Assembly: GCA_030158125.1 (NCBI GenBank)
Contig: JAOATL010000010.1
Location: 1-64,000 of the forward strand
Direction: 5' to 3'
From: Limnohabitans sp.
GTDB lineage: Bacteria > Pseudomonadota > Gammaproteobacteria > Burkholderiales > Burkholderiaceae_C
DNA: 64,000 nt
Part shown: in pieces, positions 21,947 through 30,251 of the stretch
How positions within the stretch are numbered: the first letter of the stretch is position 1
How the letters are laid out: each line of letters opens with the position of its first letter
The notes under the pieces: generated by a model
What the model saw: only the letters and a program-made list of their open reading frames with translations
Database searches by the model: none
What the model was told of the DNA's origin: nothing
Made by a program: the position numbers and the translations under genes

Positions 21947-22861
21947 TTACAGTGGTTCTTCAATGACTGGCAGTGAGGACAGTGCATCGGAGGTTTGACT
22001 CGTGTCGCTCGACGACGTGCCAAAGGCCACTGCTCTGAAAATTTCACGCAACATTTTTTTCTCTTGCAACGTCAATGCACGCGTCAATCGATGGCGCATG
22101 CGAAGTAACAGCTGGCGATCTACCTCTTGCGGTATGCCACGATTGATGTGCAACTCATCACGCAATTCTTCACGTTTGTCTTCAGGCTCGTCGTCCCACC
22201 AAGAAACGATCACTTCGGTCATAGACTCGCGAATGAACTCTGGATCTTCCGGGACAGCATTCATTTCTTTGCCGATTGCACCTTGAAGGATATCTGCCAA
22301 GGCTTTGGGTTGCACCACAATGCGTCGATCAGCCTGAGACAACAAACGCCCCCAACCTGGGTCTGTTTGGTGCAACTTCGGCATGTTGCGTGCGGCATCA
22401 TCGGCCAAAATATGGACGGACATGCCTGTTAATTGCGCATGGTCAATTGCGCTGAAAAAGCGCTCATCGTCTGTGGCCAACAGCACATGTTCGCAGGCGT
22501 TGTTGTCGGCCAGTTTTCGCAAATCTTGCCCCATGCTTTGGAGAAGTGAAACGCCACCATCTGCATCATGGGGAAATATTTTGCGAACAATTTGTCCCTC
22601 AACATCAAGCGCATTTTGAACTTCAGCGTACCAATAAATCCGTTTGAGATCGACCTCAAGCCCTGCCTGCAAAAGCAAGTCCGTCAAAAAATCGGCCAGC
22701 CCCATGCGATTGACCGGCACTTGTGCTGCCCCCGCCGAAGCTTGGTGTGCCAGCCAAGCCAAAAAGCGCGCATCGATCAGCGCAATACAGCGCTCAGCAG
22801 GCGATTCGTGGGAATGCCGACGTAGATCTTTTGAATCGTGAGAAAAATAATTGCGCTTCAT
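21947..22861 (-). CDS. NYN-domain (PIN-like) protein
   Basis: 304-aa protein. The N-terminal part shows a NYN/LabA-like pattern: ALIDARFLAWLA with D30, and HVLLATDDERFFSAIDHA with D131/D132 followed by GMSVHILADD. These acids fit the metal site of PIN-like ribonucleases, so RNA cleavage is a reasonable guess but unproven. Residues from about 190 on are charged and helical (WWDDEPEDKREELRDEL) with no domain I recognise. ATG 22861 has AAGG upstream; the longer start at 22900 lies inside a hairpin. Divergent from the PfkB kinase gene. Confidence 0.65.
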   Translation of the reverse strand: MKRNYFSHDSKDLRRHSHESPAERCIALIDARFLAWLAHQASAGAAQVPVNRMGLADFLTDLLLQAGLEVDLKRIYWYAEVQNALDVEGQIVRKIFPHDADGGVSLLQSMGQDLRKLADNNACEHVLLATDDERFFSAIDHAQLTGMSVHILADDAARNMPKLHQTDPGWGRLLSQADRRIVVQPKALADILQGAIGKEMNAVPEDPEFIRESMTEVIVSWWDDEPEDKREELRDELHINRGIPQEVDRQLLLRMRHRLTRALTLQEKKMLREIFRAVAFGTSSSDTSQTSDALSSLPVIEEPL

Positions 22862-22894
22862 CGCAGCCTTGAGTTCATAGAATAAAAATAAAGC

Positions 22895-22915
22895 GGTCAT
22901 CGGTAAGCGATGACC
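22895..22915. repeat. perfect 8-bp hairpin in the NYN-gene leader
   Basis: GGTCATCG and CGATGACC flank a 5-nt spacer (GTAAG on the plus strand), 34 nt upstream of the NYN-gene ATG. A second short inverted repeat (TGGGT...ACCCA) lies at about 22923-22938. On the minus strand the first hairpin is followed by CGCTTTATTTTTATT, a weak terminator-like tail, so attenuation is possible. Confidence 0.4.
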
Positions 22916-23016
22916 AAACTGAGTGGGTCTGCGAACCCAGTGGCCATTTTAGCGACCGGCCAAGGCGGCAAAGGGATTAAACTTCCCGGTTCATTGACTT
23001 AGATCCAAGCCATCCC

Positions 23017-24021
23017 ATGTCCCATTACGATCTCTACGCCATTGGCAACGCCTTGGTCGACTCCGAATACGAAGTCTCAGACGCCATGCTCCAAACCATG
23101 GGTGTCAGCAAGCGTCATATGACATTGATCGATACGCCACGGCGTGCAGAATTGCTCGGGCATGTCAGCAATGTCCAGCCACGACAAACAGGGGGCGGCT
23201 CAGCTGGCAATACGGTGGTCGCACTGTCGCAGCTTGGCGGCAAATCCTTTTACTCATGCAAAGTGGCGCACGACAGTCTGGGAGATTTCTACGTCAAAGA
23301 CCTCCTAGCACAAGGCGTCGACACCAACCTCACCCACACGCGCGCGCTCGAGGGTCAAACGGGCAGTTGCATGGTCTTGGTCACGCCAGATGCAGAAAGA
23401 AGCATGTGCACCTTCTTAGGTGTTTCTGCAGAATTGGACAATGCAGCCCTTCACCCTCACGCCATCGCCAAATCTAAGATTTACTACATGGAAGGCTACT
23501 TGGCAGCCTCTTCTACTGGCTTAGAAGCGGCGCTGAAAGGCCGACAGATGGCGCAAGACGCAGGAGTCGCCCTGGCCCTCACCCTCAGCGATGTCAGCAT
23601 GATTCAATTTTGCAAAGCGGGCCTTGATGCCATGCTTGGCGGTGGGGTCGATTATTTGTTTTGCAATCAAGAGGAGGCGCAAGTCTGGTGCGGCACAGAA
23701 GACTTGGATCTGGTTCGCCAAACTTTGAAGAAGATGGCCAAGATGGTGTGTCTCACTCGCGGGCCTCAGGGCTCTGAAGTTCTCACCGAGAAGCAGTCTT
23801 GGCATGTGCCTGCAGAAAAAGTCCAAGCCATCGACACCAATGGTGCAGGCGACATGTTTGCAGGTGCTTTTTTGTACGCCATCACACGCGGACATGCGCC
23901 CGATCAAGCCGCTGCATTGGGCAATCACGCAGCCGCCGCCGTTGTCAGCCAACATGGCAATCGACTCAGCCTGGGTCAGCTCAGTGCGATCAAAGCCTAC
24001 GCATTACCCCCCCTCAAATGA
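23017..24021 (+). CDS. PfkB family carbohydrate/adenosine kinase
   Basis: 334-aa ribokinase-fold sugar kinase. PfkB signature 1 is GGGSAGNTVVALSQLGG (58-74), and signature 2 DTNGAGDMFAGAF (272-284) contains the catalytic base D278. The N-terminus HYDLYAIGNALVDSEYEV resembles the adenosine kinase/inosine-guanosine kinase branch often annotated in betaproteobacteria. The phosphate acceptor is not certain. It ends against rfbC on the other strand. Confidence 0.88.
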   Translation: MSHYDLYAIGNALVDSEYEVSDAMLQTMGVSKRHMTLIDTPRRAELLGHVSNVQPRQTGGGSAGNTVVALSQLGGKSFYSCKVAHDSLGDFYVKDLLAQGVDTNLTHTRALEGQTGSCMVLVTPDAERSMCTFLGVSAELDNAALHPHAIAKSKIYYMEGYLAASSTGLEAALKGRQMAQDAGVALALTLSDVSMIQFCKAGLDAMLGGGVDYLFCNQEEAQVWCGTEDLDLVRQTLKKMAKMVCLTRGPQGSEVLTEKQSWHVPAEKVQAIDTNGAGDMFAGAFLYAITRGHAPDQAAALGNHAAAAVVSQHGNRLSLGQLSAIKAYALPPLK

Positions 24022-24034
24022 CGCTTTAAAGCGT
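24021..24034. repeat. 14-bp palindrome at convergent gene ends
   Basis: ACGCTTTAAAGCGT is perfectly self-complementary and covers the stop codons of the PfkB gene (plus) and rfbC (minus). A short T-run follows on the plus side. It may weakly end both transcripts, but it lacks a loop and a long T-tract. Confidence 0.35.
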
Positions 24035-24592
24035 TTCGTAGGTTTGCGCTTGCGAGAGGGGCAAGGCAGCTGCATCTTTAGCAGCCAACAAGGGCATTTG
24101 AATGCCTGCCGGCAAAGGCCACTCAATGCCTAATGCGGGGTCGTTCCACAAAAGACTTCTCTCATACTCTGGATACCAGTAATCAGTGGTTTTGTACAAA
24201 AACTCTGCAGAATCGCTGAGCACCAAGAAGCCATGTGCAAATCCTGGTGGCACCCAAAATTGACGCGCATTTTCTGCACTAAGATGACATGCCGCCCACT
24301 GCCCAAACGTGGGTGAATGTTGTCGCATATCTACGGCAACGTCGTAGACCTCACCGCTTGTGACTCTGACCAGCTTTCCCTGTGCGTGTTCAATTTGGTA
24401 ATGCAATCCGCGCAGCACGCCTTTGGCGGACTTGCTGTGATTGTCTTGAACAAACTGAACCTCCAAGCCCGTGGCTTTGGCAAAATCGCGAGCGTTGAAA
24501 CTTTCAAAGAAAAAGCCTCGCGCGTCACCAAAAACCTGAGGTTGCAAAATGAGGACTTCAGACAAATGGGTTGCCGTGACGGTATAGGGCAT
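24026..24592 (-). CDS. rfbC: dTDP-4-dehydrorhamnose 3,5-epimerase
   Basis: 188-aa cupin-fold epimerase of dTDP-L-rhamnose synthesis. The catalytic His is H64 in GVLRGLHYQ, and FVQDNHSKS, FWVPPGFAHGF and KTTDYWYPEYE are all family-typical. ATG 24592 overlaps the rfbA stop by one base (TGATG), so the two genes are translationally coupled. rfbB and rfbD are not next to it in this window. Confidence 0.95.
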   Translation of the reverse strand: MPYTVTATHLSEVLILQPQVFGDARGFFFESFNARDFAKATGLEVQFVQDNHSKSAKGVLRGLHYQIEHAQGKLVRVTSGEVYDVAVDMRQHSPTFGQWAACHLSAENARQFWVPPGFAHGFLVLSDSAEFLYKTTDYWYPEYERSLLWNDPALGIEWPLPAGIQMPLLAAKDAAALPLSQAQTYETL

Positions 24593-25470
24593 CAATGCGC
24601 CTTCAAGAGATTCAAAAGATATTGGCCATAGCTGTTTTTAGCCAAAGGCGCCGCTAATTTTTGGAGTTGCGAAGCATCAATCCATTTTTGTGCAAACGCA
24701 ACTTCTTCGGGACAGGCCACCATCAAACCTTGACGTTTTTGCAAGGTGGCAATAAAACCCGCCGCCTCTAGCAAACTGTCGTGCGTCCCCGTGTCCAGCC
24801 AGGCATAGCCCCTGCCCATGATCTGCACGTCAAGTTGGTGCTGTTCGAGGTACCAGCGATTGACATCCGTGATTTCCAACTCACCTCGCGCAGAGGGTTT
24901 GATGTTGGCGGCAATATCACACACTTGCGAGTCGTAAAAATACAAACCAGTGACTGCATAGTTACTCAGAGGCTTCACTGGCTTTTCCTCAATGCTCAGT
25001 GCACGCTGTTGTGCATCAAATTCCACCACACCGTAACGCTCAGGATCCTGCACGTGATAAGCGAACACACTGGCACCCGTCGCCTTGTCATGCGCGCGCT
25101 GCATCAGCTTCACCAGGTCATGACCATAAAAAATATTGTCCCCTAACACCAAGGCGCTGGGGCTTGAGCCCACAAACTCCCGTCCAATGATGAATGCTTG
25201 CGCCAACCCATCGGGACTGGGCTGTACCGCATATTGAATGTTCATACCCCACTGACTGCCATCACCCAAGAGTTCTGAAAATCTCGGCGTATCTTGTGGC
25301 GTACTGATCAACAGCACATCCTTGATGCCAGCCAGCATGAGCGTGGTCAATGGGTAATAAACCATGGGTTTGTCGTACACGGGCATCAATTGCTTGGAGA
25401 CCGCTTGCGTCACAGGGTACAGGCGCGTCCCCGACCCACCTGCCAAAATAATGCCTTTGCGTGTATTCAT
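24592..25470 (-). CDS. rfbA: glucose-1-phosphate thymidylyltransferase
   Basis: 292-aa nucleotidyltransferase making dTDP-glucose, the first step toward dTDP-L-rhamnose for surface polysaccharides. The N-terminal signature [14 protein letters not shown] is intact, and [19 protein letters not shown] and [10 protein letters not shown] match RmlA. ATG 25470 places the signature six residues in, as usual; a TTG at 25506 is less likely. Divergent from the RhlE-like helicase. Confidence 0.95.
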   Translation of the reverse strand: MNTRKGIILAGGSGTRLYPVTQAVSKQLMPVYDKPMVYYPLTTLMLAGIKDVLLISTPQDTPRFSELLGDGSQWGMNIQYAVQPSPDGLAQAFIIGREFVGSSPSALVLGDNIFYGHDLVKLMQRAHDKATGASVFAYHVQDPERYGVVEFDAQQRALSIEEKPVKPLSNYAVTGLYFYDSQVCDIAANIKPSARGELEITDVNRWYLEQHQLDVQIMGRGYAWLDTGTHDSLLEAAGFIATLQKRQGLMVACPEEVAFAQKWIDASQLQKLAAPLAKNSYGQYLLNLLKAH

Positions 25471-25532
25471 GGAGCATGATTTTGCCACGCTCGGCTGGCT
25501 TATCAAGCCATATGCACTTATGCTTGAGCCCT

Positions 25533-26792
25533 ATGTCTTTTAACGATCTGGGCCTGTCGCCCGAGTTGCTGCGTGCACTCAAACCGAAATCCTACCCTGC
25601 TCCCACACCTGTCCAGCGTGAATTCATTCCCGTTGCACTCACAGGACAGGATATTTGGGTCACAGCCCCTACAGGGTCCGGCAAAACTGTGGCGTATGCC
25701 TTGCCTTTGATTGAACACCTCACAAGGTCAGCCAACCCAACACCGGTCCTAGGACGCAACACCAAAGCACTTCAAACCTTGGTCCTGGTTCCCACCCGTG
25801 AACTGGCCATTCAAGTGGGTCAAACCTTCATGAGTTTGTCTGCGCATCTGGGCAAGCTTTGCAAAGTCACTGTGGTCTTTGGCGGTGTTTCAATCAACCC
25901 CCAAATGATGGGCTTGCGCGGTGGCACGGACATCTTGATCGCAACCCCGGGTCGACTTTTGGATCTGATGGATCACAACGCGCTCAAACTCTCGCAGGTA
26001 CATACTTTGGTTTTGGATGAAGCCGACAAACTGTTAGAGCTTGGATTTCAAGACGAATTGCGTCAGATATTGGCCGCATTACCGCATCAACGTCAAAATC
26101 TGTTTTTATCGGCTACACGCCCAAGCAGCATCGAAACTTTGGCGCGCAGCCTGCTTCAACAGCCGCATGAAATTCATATCGAGAGCGAAACACCTCAACC
26201 CGCACTCATCGTGCAGCGCGCCATTTACACCGACACCAGCAAACGCGCACAACTGCTGAAACATTTGATCAAGGCACAACAGCTCAAACAAGTTTTGGTC
26301 TTCGTCGCCACACAGCACAGCAGTGAAATTGTGGCGGCCAAGCTACGAGTTGCAGGCATTGCCGCAGAGCCTTTTCATGGCCAATTGAGTCAAGGTAAAC
26401 GCCAACAAGTCCTTGCAGACTTTAAAACAAATCGTGTCAAAGTGGTCCTGGCCACCGACTTGGCCGCTCGGGGACTTGACATTGAAAAACTGCCCACCGT
26501 GGTGAACTTCGACCTGCCCAGATCGGCCGTTGACTACACCCATCGCATCGGTCGAACTGGCCGCGCTGGCGAAGCAGGATTGGCCATTAGCTTCGTCAGT
26601 CCAGAGACCCTGCAGCACTGGCATTTGATTGAGAAAAAACACAACACCAAGCTAGAACGCGAGACGATTGAAGGCTTTGAGGCAACTCAGGCTATCCCCG
26701 AGACAGGTCCTAGCAATGGGGGCATCAAGGGCAAGCGCCCCAGCAAAAAAGACAAATTACGTCAATTGGCAGCACAAGCCAATCCAAGCTAA
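25533..26792 (+). CDS. DEAD-box RNA helicase (RhlE-like)
   Basis: 419-aa ATP-dependent RNA helicase. Motif I APTGSGKT is at 45-52, PTREL near 87-91, motif II DEAD at 162-165, motif III SAT at 193-195, and motif VI HRIGRTGRAG at 337-346. The tail is a short basic stretch ending GKRPSKKDKLRQLAAQANPS. A role in ribosome assembly or mRNA decay is usual for the family; the exact one is open. ATG 25533 matches the MSFNDLGLS start. Its last 4 nt overlap the uppS 3' end on the opposite strand. Confidence 0.9.
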   Translation: MSFNDLGLSPELLRALKPKSYPAPTPVQREFIPVALTGQDIWVTAPTGSGKTVAYALPLIEHLTRSANPTPVLGRNTKALQTLVLVPTRELAIQVGQTFMSLSAHLGKLCKVTVVFGGVSINPQMMGLRGGTDILIATPGRLLDLMDHNALKLSQVHTLVLDEADKLLELGFQDELRQILAALPHQRQNLFLSATRPSSIETLARSLLQQPHEIHIESETPQPALIVQRAIYTDTSKRAQLLKHLIKAQQLKQVLVFVATQHSSEIVAAKLRVAGIAAEPFHGQLSQGKRQQVLADFKTNRVKVVLATDLAARGLDIEKLPTVVNFDLPRSAVDYTHRIGRTGRAGEAGLAISFVSPETLQHWHLIEKKHNTKLERETIEGFEATQAIPETGPSNGGIKGKRPSKKDKLRQLAAQANPS

Positions 26793-27499
26793 AACGGCGC
26801 AGCTGAACCAAATCGACGGTCGCGCTTAGAGAACCAATCTAGCGCGGCCTTGAAATGCTTGACCGTGAAGTCAGGCCACAAATCATCAATGAAAAACATC
26901 TCGGCATAAGCAGCCTGCCACAGCATGAAATTGCTGATGCGAGACTCGCCCCCAGTTCTAATCAACAAATCCATTTCAGGGGCATCTGCCGTGCTCAAAT
27001 GAACTGCCAAAGCCTCTTCTGTCAGCAATGACATGTCCACGCCTGGATTGGATTGTTGCCATGCCTTGACTGCTTGCAGCATGTCCCAACGGCCGCCGTA
27101 ATTGGCTGCTACTCGCAATGTGATTTTTTGATTGTGTTGGGTTTGCTGCTCCGCTCGACGGATCAGGTCCTGAAGTTCAAGACTGAATTTAGACTTGTCA
27201 CCGACAACTTTCAAGCACACGCCATTGGCCGCCATGGCATCAACTTCCTTTTGCAAATAACTTGCAAACAAGCTCATCAGAACAGAGACTTCTTCCTCAG
27301 GCCGCCGCCAATTTTCAGTACTGAATGCAAACAAACTTAAGTGTGGAACCTTGGCGCGAATACATGCCTCAACAATGTCTCGAACTTGTTTGGCACCTGC
27401 GGCGTGTCCAAGGGCGCTTGGCAAAAAACGTTTCTTGGCCCAGCGTCGATTGCCATCCATGATGATGCCGATGTGCTGCGGAGGCGTTTGTGTCGTCAA
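26789..27499 (-). CDS. uppS: isoprenyl transferase (undecaprenyl diphosphate synthase family)
   Basis: 236-aa cis-prenyltransferase. The catalytic Asp is D15 in GIIMDGNRRWAKKR, with FAFSTENW and RTGGESRISNFMLWQAAYAE as further landmarks. The family makes the C55 lipid carrier for peptidoglycan and O-antigen. The start seems to be TTG at 27499, since no ATG or GTG lies upstream in frame before a stop and the next Met is inside the active site. It is away from the frr-uppS-cdsA-dxr cluster usual in Proteobacteria and stands alone between a convergent helicase and hns. Confidence 0.9.
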   Translation of the reverse strand: MTTQTPPQHIGIIMDGNRRWAKKRFLPSALGHAAGAKQVRDIVEACIRAKVPHLSLFAFSTENWRRPEEEVSVLMSLFASYLQKEVDAMAANGVCLKVVGDKSKFSLELQDLIRRAEQQTQHNQKITLRVAANYGGRWDMLQAVKAWQQSNPGVDMSLLTEEALAVHLSTADAPEMDLLIRTGGESRISNFMLWQAAYAEMFFIDDLWPDFTVKHFKAALDWFSKRDRRFGSAAPF

Positions 27500-27546
27500 G
27501 GGGTGCTTCTGGTTATTTGCAAATATTTTACAAGCATGAACACATT

Positions 27547-27567
27547 AAAAAAGCCACACAAGGTGGC
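27547..27567 (-). terminator. terminator of hns (minus strand)
   Basis: On the minus strand GCCAC-CTTGT-GTGGC is followed by a run of six T, 26 nt after the hns stop. The stem is short (5 bp), but the T-run is clear. Confidence 0.65.
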
Positions 27568-27592
27568 CAATGAAAGGAGGGCCGCGAGACCC

Positions 27593-27895
27593 TCATTTAA
27601 TTAGAAATTGCGACCGATCTTTGCCATCGATCCATTTCGGCGCTTTTCCGCGACCCGTCCAAGTTTGACCTGTTGCGGCATCTTGGTACTTAGGGGCAAC
27701 CTTGGACCGATTTCCGCCTTTTGGCTTTGCCGCACTGCGACCCGCAGGGAATACATCTTGTACAGAGAGGCCAAATTCTGCAACCAAGACGCGAACTTGG
27801 CGCACGGCTTCAGAAAGTTCTTGTTCACGCGCTTTAGAAATGGCTTGCTCTAGGGCTTCTCGCTGTTTCAGCAATTCTTTATACGAACTGTTCAT
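27593..27895 (-). CDS. H-NS family nucleoid protein
   Basis: 100-aa H-NS-like DNA-binding protein. An N-terminal coiled coil (KELLKQREALEQAISKAREQEL) for oligomerisation is followed by a basic linker and the C-terminal AT-hook-like core YQDAATGQTWTGRGKAPKWI, the form found in betaproteobacterial H-NS proteins. ATG 27895 is preferred because AGGA lies 6 nt before it; ATG 27901 is two codons upstream with no spacing. Its own upstream DNA is exceptionally AT-rich, which suggests autorepression. Confidence 0.92.
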   Translation of the reverse strand: MNSSYKELLKQREALEQAISKAREQELSEAVRQVRVLVAEFGLSVQDVFPAGRSAAKPKGGNRSKVAPKYQDAATGQTWTGRGKAPKWIDGKDRSQFLIK

Positions 27896-28010
27896 GATCA
27901 TTCCTAAATAAAAATATTTAAACGTTAATTAATGTTTTATTTTAAATTAGATAACACAGATTAATATTATCGAATTTATAAATAAACGGTTAAATATTAT
28001 ATTTTGCAAT
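27896..28010. promoter_or_regulatory. extremely AT-rich flank upstream of hns
   Basis: Between the hns start and the 3' end of the CBS-domain protein gene, positions 27901-28000 hold only 14 G or C. Long A/T stretches such as AATATTTAAA and TTAATTAATG occur in a window of otherwise moderate GC. H-NS proteins nucleate on such DNA, so this is a likely autoregulatory binding region and must contain the hns promoter, though I cannot fix one -10 box among many AT hexamers. Confidence 0.6.
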
Positions 28011-29276
28011 GACTCGATCAATTCTCCGACCGTCAAGAGACTTGATTTTAAAAGTCCAGTTTTCAGTGTTCAAAATATCGTCCACCTTCGGTAAATAACC
28101 CAACTCAGCCAATATAAAACCACCTAAAGTATTAAATAAACCTCGTTCCTCACCATTTATTTGTTTAATGTCCAATCTGGCTTTCAATTCATTGATAGGC
28201 ATTAACCCATCGAGCAGCCACGAACCATCATCTTGTGCTGTAGCCCACGCATCTGCAACCTGCAAGGGCTGCAACTCCCCCGTAATGGCTTCCAGCAAAT
28301 CTCGAGGTGTCAACAAACCTTGAACGACACCATACTCGTCGACCACGAAAACCAATCGCCCAGATTTACCTCGGAACTGCTCAAGCAGCGACATGCCACT
28401 GAGGGTCTCAGGTACAAATATGGCTGGCAAGGCATATTTTTCAACAGTCTCTGTTGGCGATTCAAGCGCTACCAAACGGGCCACGTTGACCACGCCCAAA
28501 ACATCGTCCAAACTGCCCCGACACACCGGGTACCAAGAATGCCCTTGTGCGCCATTGTCCTGGCCCACCTGCGTCAGACACTGAGACACGGTCATGCCCA
28601 TTTCAAACCACTGGATGTCCAGTCTAGGCACCATCAAAGAGGTCAGCGGACGGTCGTCCAGGTGAAACACGTTTCGAACCATTTGGTGTTCGTGAGCTTC
28701 TATCAATCCAGCATCAACCCCCTCCTCCAGACTGGCTGTGATTTCCTCTTCAGTGACGGCCCGATTGCCACGTGTGTCAATTCGCAACAATTTCAAAACG
28801 CCATGGGTGGTAAGTGACAACAGACCCACAAAAGGTTTGGCAATGCCAGCGAGCCAAGCCATAGGACGGGACACCAAACGGGCAACAGGCTCTGGATACA
28901 GCTGTCCAATTCGCTTGGGCACCAATTCACCAAAAATAATGGTTGCAAAGGTGATGGCCGTGACCACAAACGCGGTTGCGGCGAAGGCTGCTGCGGCCTC
29001 CGTCATGCCGTGTCCGATTAACCATGTGGCAACACCGCCACTGAAAGCAGCTTCACCCACAATGCCGTTTAGAACACCAATCGATGTGATGCCGACCTGC
29101 ACAGTGGACAGAAACTGCGTCGGGTTGTCCAGCAATCTAAGCGCCATGGCAGCGCCTTTGTCCCCCGCCTCTTCCATGGCCGCAAGTCTGGCCTTTCGAC
29201 TGGACGCCAAGGCCAATTCAGACATGGCAAAAAGGCCGTTAACCAATATCAACAATGCAATCAATAAAAAATCCAT
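27990..29276 (-). CDS. CNNM/HlyC-CorC family membrane protein with CBS domains
   Basis: 428-aa protein. The N-terminal CNNM-type transmembrane domain (FLLIALLILVNGLFAMSELAL and three more helices to about residue 160) is followed by a CBS pair (LMVPRLDIQWFE; VVDEYGVVQGLLTPRDLLEAITGE) and a C-terminal CorC_HlyC domain (GSWLLDGLMPINELKARL). Relatives are called hemolysins but are more likely Mg/Co efflux or transport-related. ATG 29276 is chosen; the longer start at 29324 adds a non-membrane leader. Its last part is unusually AT-rich. Confidence 0.88.
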   Translation of the reverse strand: MDFLLIALLILVNGLFAMSELALASSRKARLAAMEEAGDKGAAMALRLLDNPTQFLSTVQVGITSIGVLNGIVGEAAFSGGVATWLIGHGMTEAAAAFAATAFVVTAITFATIIFGELVPKRIGQLYPEPVARLVSRPMAWLAGIAKPFVGLLSLTTHGVLKLLRIDTRGNRAVTEEEITASLEEGVDAGLIEAHEHQMVRNVFHLDDRPLTSLMVPRLDIQWFEMGMTVSQCLTQVGQDNGAQGHSWYPVCRGSLDDVLGVVNVARLVALESPTETVEKYALPAIFVPETLSGMSLLEQFRGKSGRLVFVVDEYGVVQGLLTPRDLLEAITGELQPLQVADAWATAQDDGSWLLDGLMPINELKARLDIKQINGEERGLFNTLGGFILAELGYLPKVDDILNTENWTFKIKSLDGRRIDRVIAKYNI

Positions 29277-29387
29277 GCCTACATTGTGCCAAGGGCGGTC
29301 CGTGAATGAAACACTCTTGTGCATTCACTAAGGAAATTAGTCCCAAATGCATCCACAATGTCGTATTCAGAATGATTTTGGAAGCAA

Positions 29388-30218
29388 ATGTCAGTTTATT
29401 GGGTTGGAGACATTCAAGGATGCGATGCGCCACTGGGTCAGCTGCTTGACCAGATTGATTTCTCAGCCAGTCGCGATCGGCTTTACGTTCTGGGCGATTT
29501 GGTCAATCGTGGGCCAGACTCTTTGGCTGTTTTACGCCGTTTGCAGCGTCTTGGCAGCAGCATTCAATGCGTCTTAGGCAACCACGACTTGCATTTACTG
29601 GCCATCGCGGCCGGCGCCAGACCTCCCAGTCAAACCGACACCCTCGACGACATCCTTCAAGCCGACGACAGGGACCATTTGCTGCATTGGCTGAGGCATC
29701 AGTCCATTGCAATCTTCCAGGAAGACGTGTTGATGGTGCACGCAGGCGTATTGCCGCAATGGTCGTTGGCGGAAACGTTGGCCTTGGCACGTGAGCTCGA
29801 AAGCATTTTGCAAAACCATGACGCTGACGAATTTTTCTTGCACATGTATGGCAATGAGCCAGCGCAATGGCATCCTCAGCTTCAAGGCATTGCGCGTTGG
29901 CGATGTGCCTTGAACGCCTTCACGCGCCTCCGATTTTGTTCGCCTACAGGTGCCATGGAATTCAATACCAAAGAAAGTAGCGCCAAAGCACCTGCTGGCT
30001 ATATGCCTTGGTTTGAAGTACCGCACCGACAAACGAACCACATCACCATTGCATTTGGCCATTGGTCAACACTGGGCGCAGTCGCCAGAAATGACATATG
30101 GGCCTTGGACACAGGCTGTGTTTGGGGCGGGTGCCTCACAGCCTTTCAGCGCAATCAACCTACCGACACACCACATCGCATTGAGATCAAGTGTCCCAGC
30201 TATCAAACGCCGTTTTAA
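29388..30218 (+). CDS. apaH: symmetrical bis(5'-nucleosyl)-tetraphosphatase
   Basis: 276-aa metallophosphatase that cleaves Ap4A to two ADP and decaps Np4-capped RNA in E. coli. Metal motifs are GDIQGC (7-12), GDLVNRG (36-42) and GNHD (64-67), with VHAGVLPQW and FGHWSTLG further on. GGAAGC lies just before ATG 29388. The 5' region is shared with the divergent CBS-domain gene; the Nudix gene follows after 33 nt. Confidence 0.95.
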   Translation: MSVYWVGDIQGCDAPLGQLLDQIDFSASRDRLYVLGDLVNRGPDSLAVLRRLQRLGSSIQCVLGNHDLHLLAIAAGARPPSQTDTLDDILQADDRDHLLHWLRHQSIAIFQEDVLMVHAGVLPQWSLAETLALARELESILQNHDADEFFLHMYGNEPAQWHPQLQGIARWRCALNAFTRLRFCSPTGAMEFNTKESSAKAPAGYMPWFEVPHRQTNHITIAFGHWSTLGAVARNDIWALDTGCVWGGCLTAFQRNQPTDTPHRIEIKCPSYQTPF

Positions 30219-30251
30219 TTTGCTTGTCGTGAAACCCCTCACACCCGTTAT

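Noticed and set aside
27990..29276. Calling the CBS-domain protein a hemolysin
   Set aside because: The name is historical; the CNNM, CBS and CorC_HlyC domains point to ion-transport-related function and nothing suggests secretion or cytolysis.
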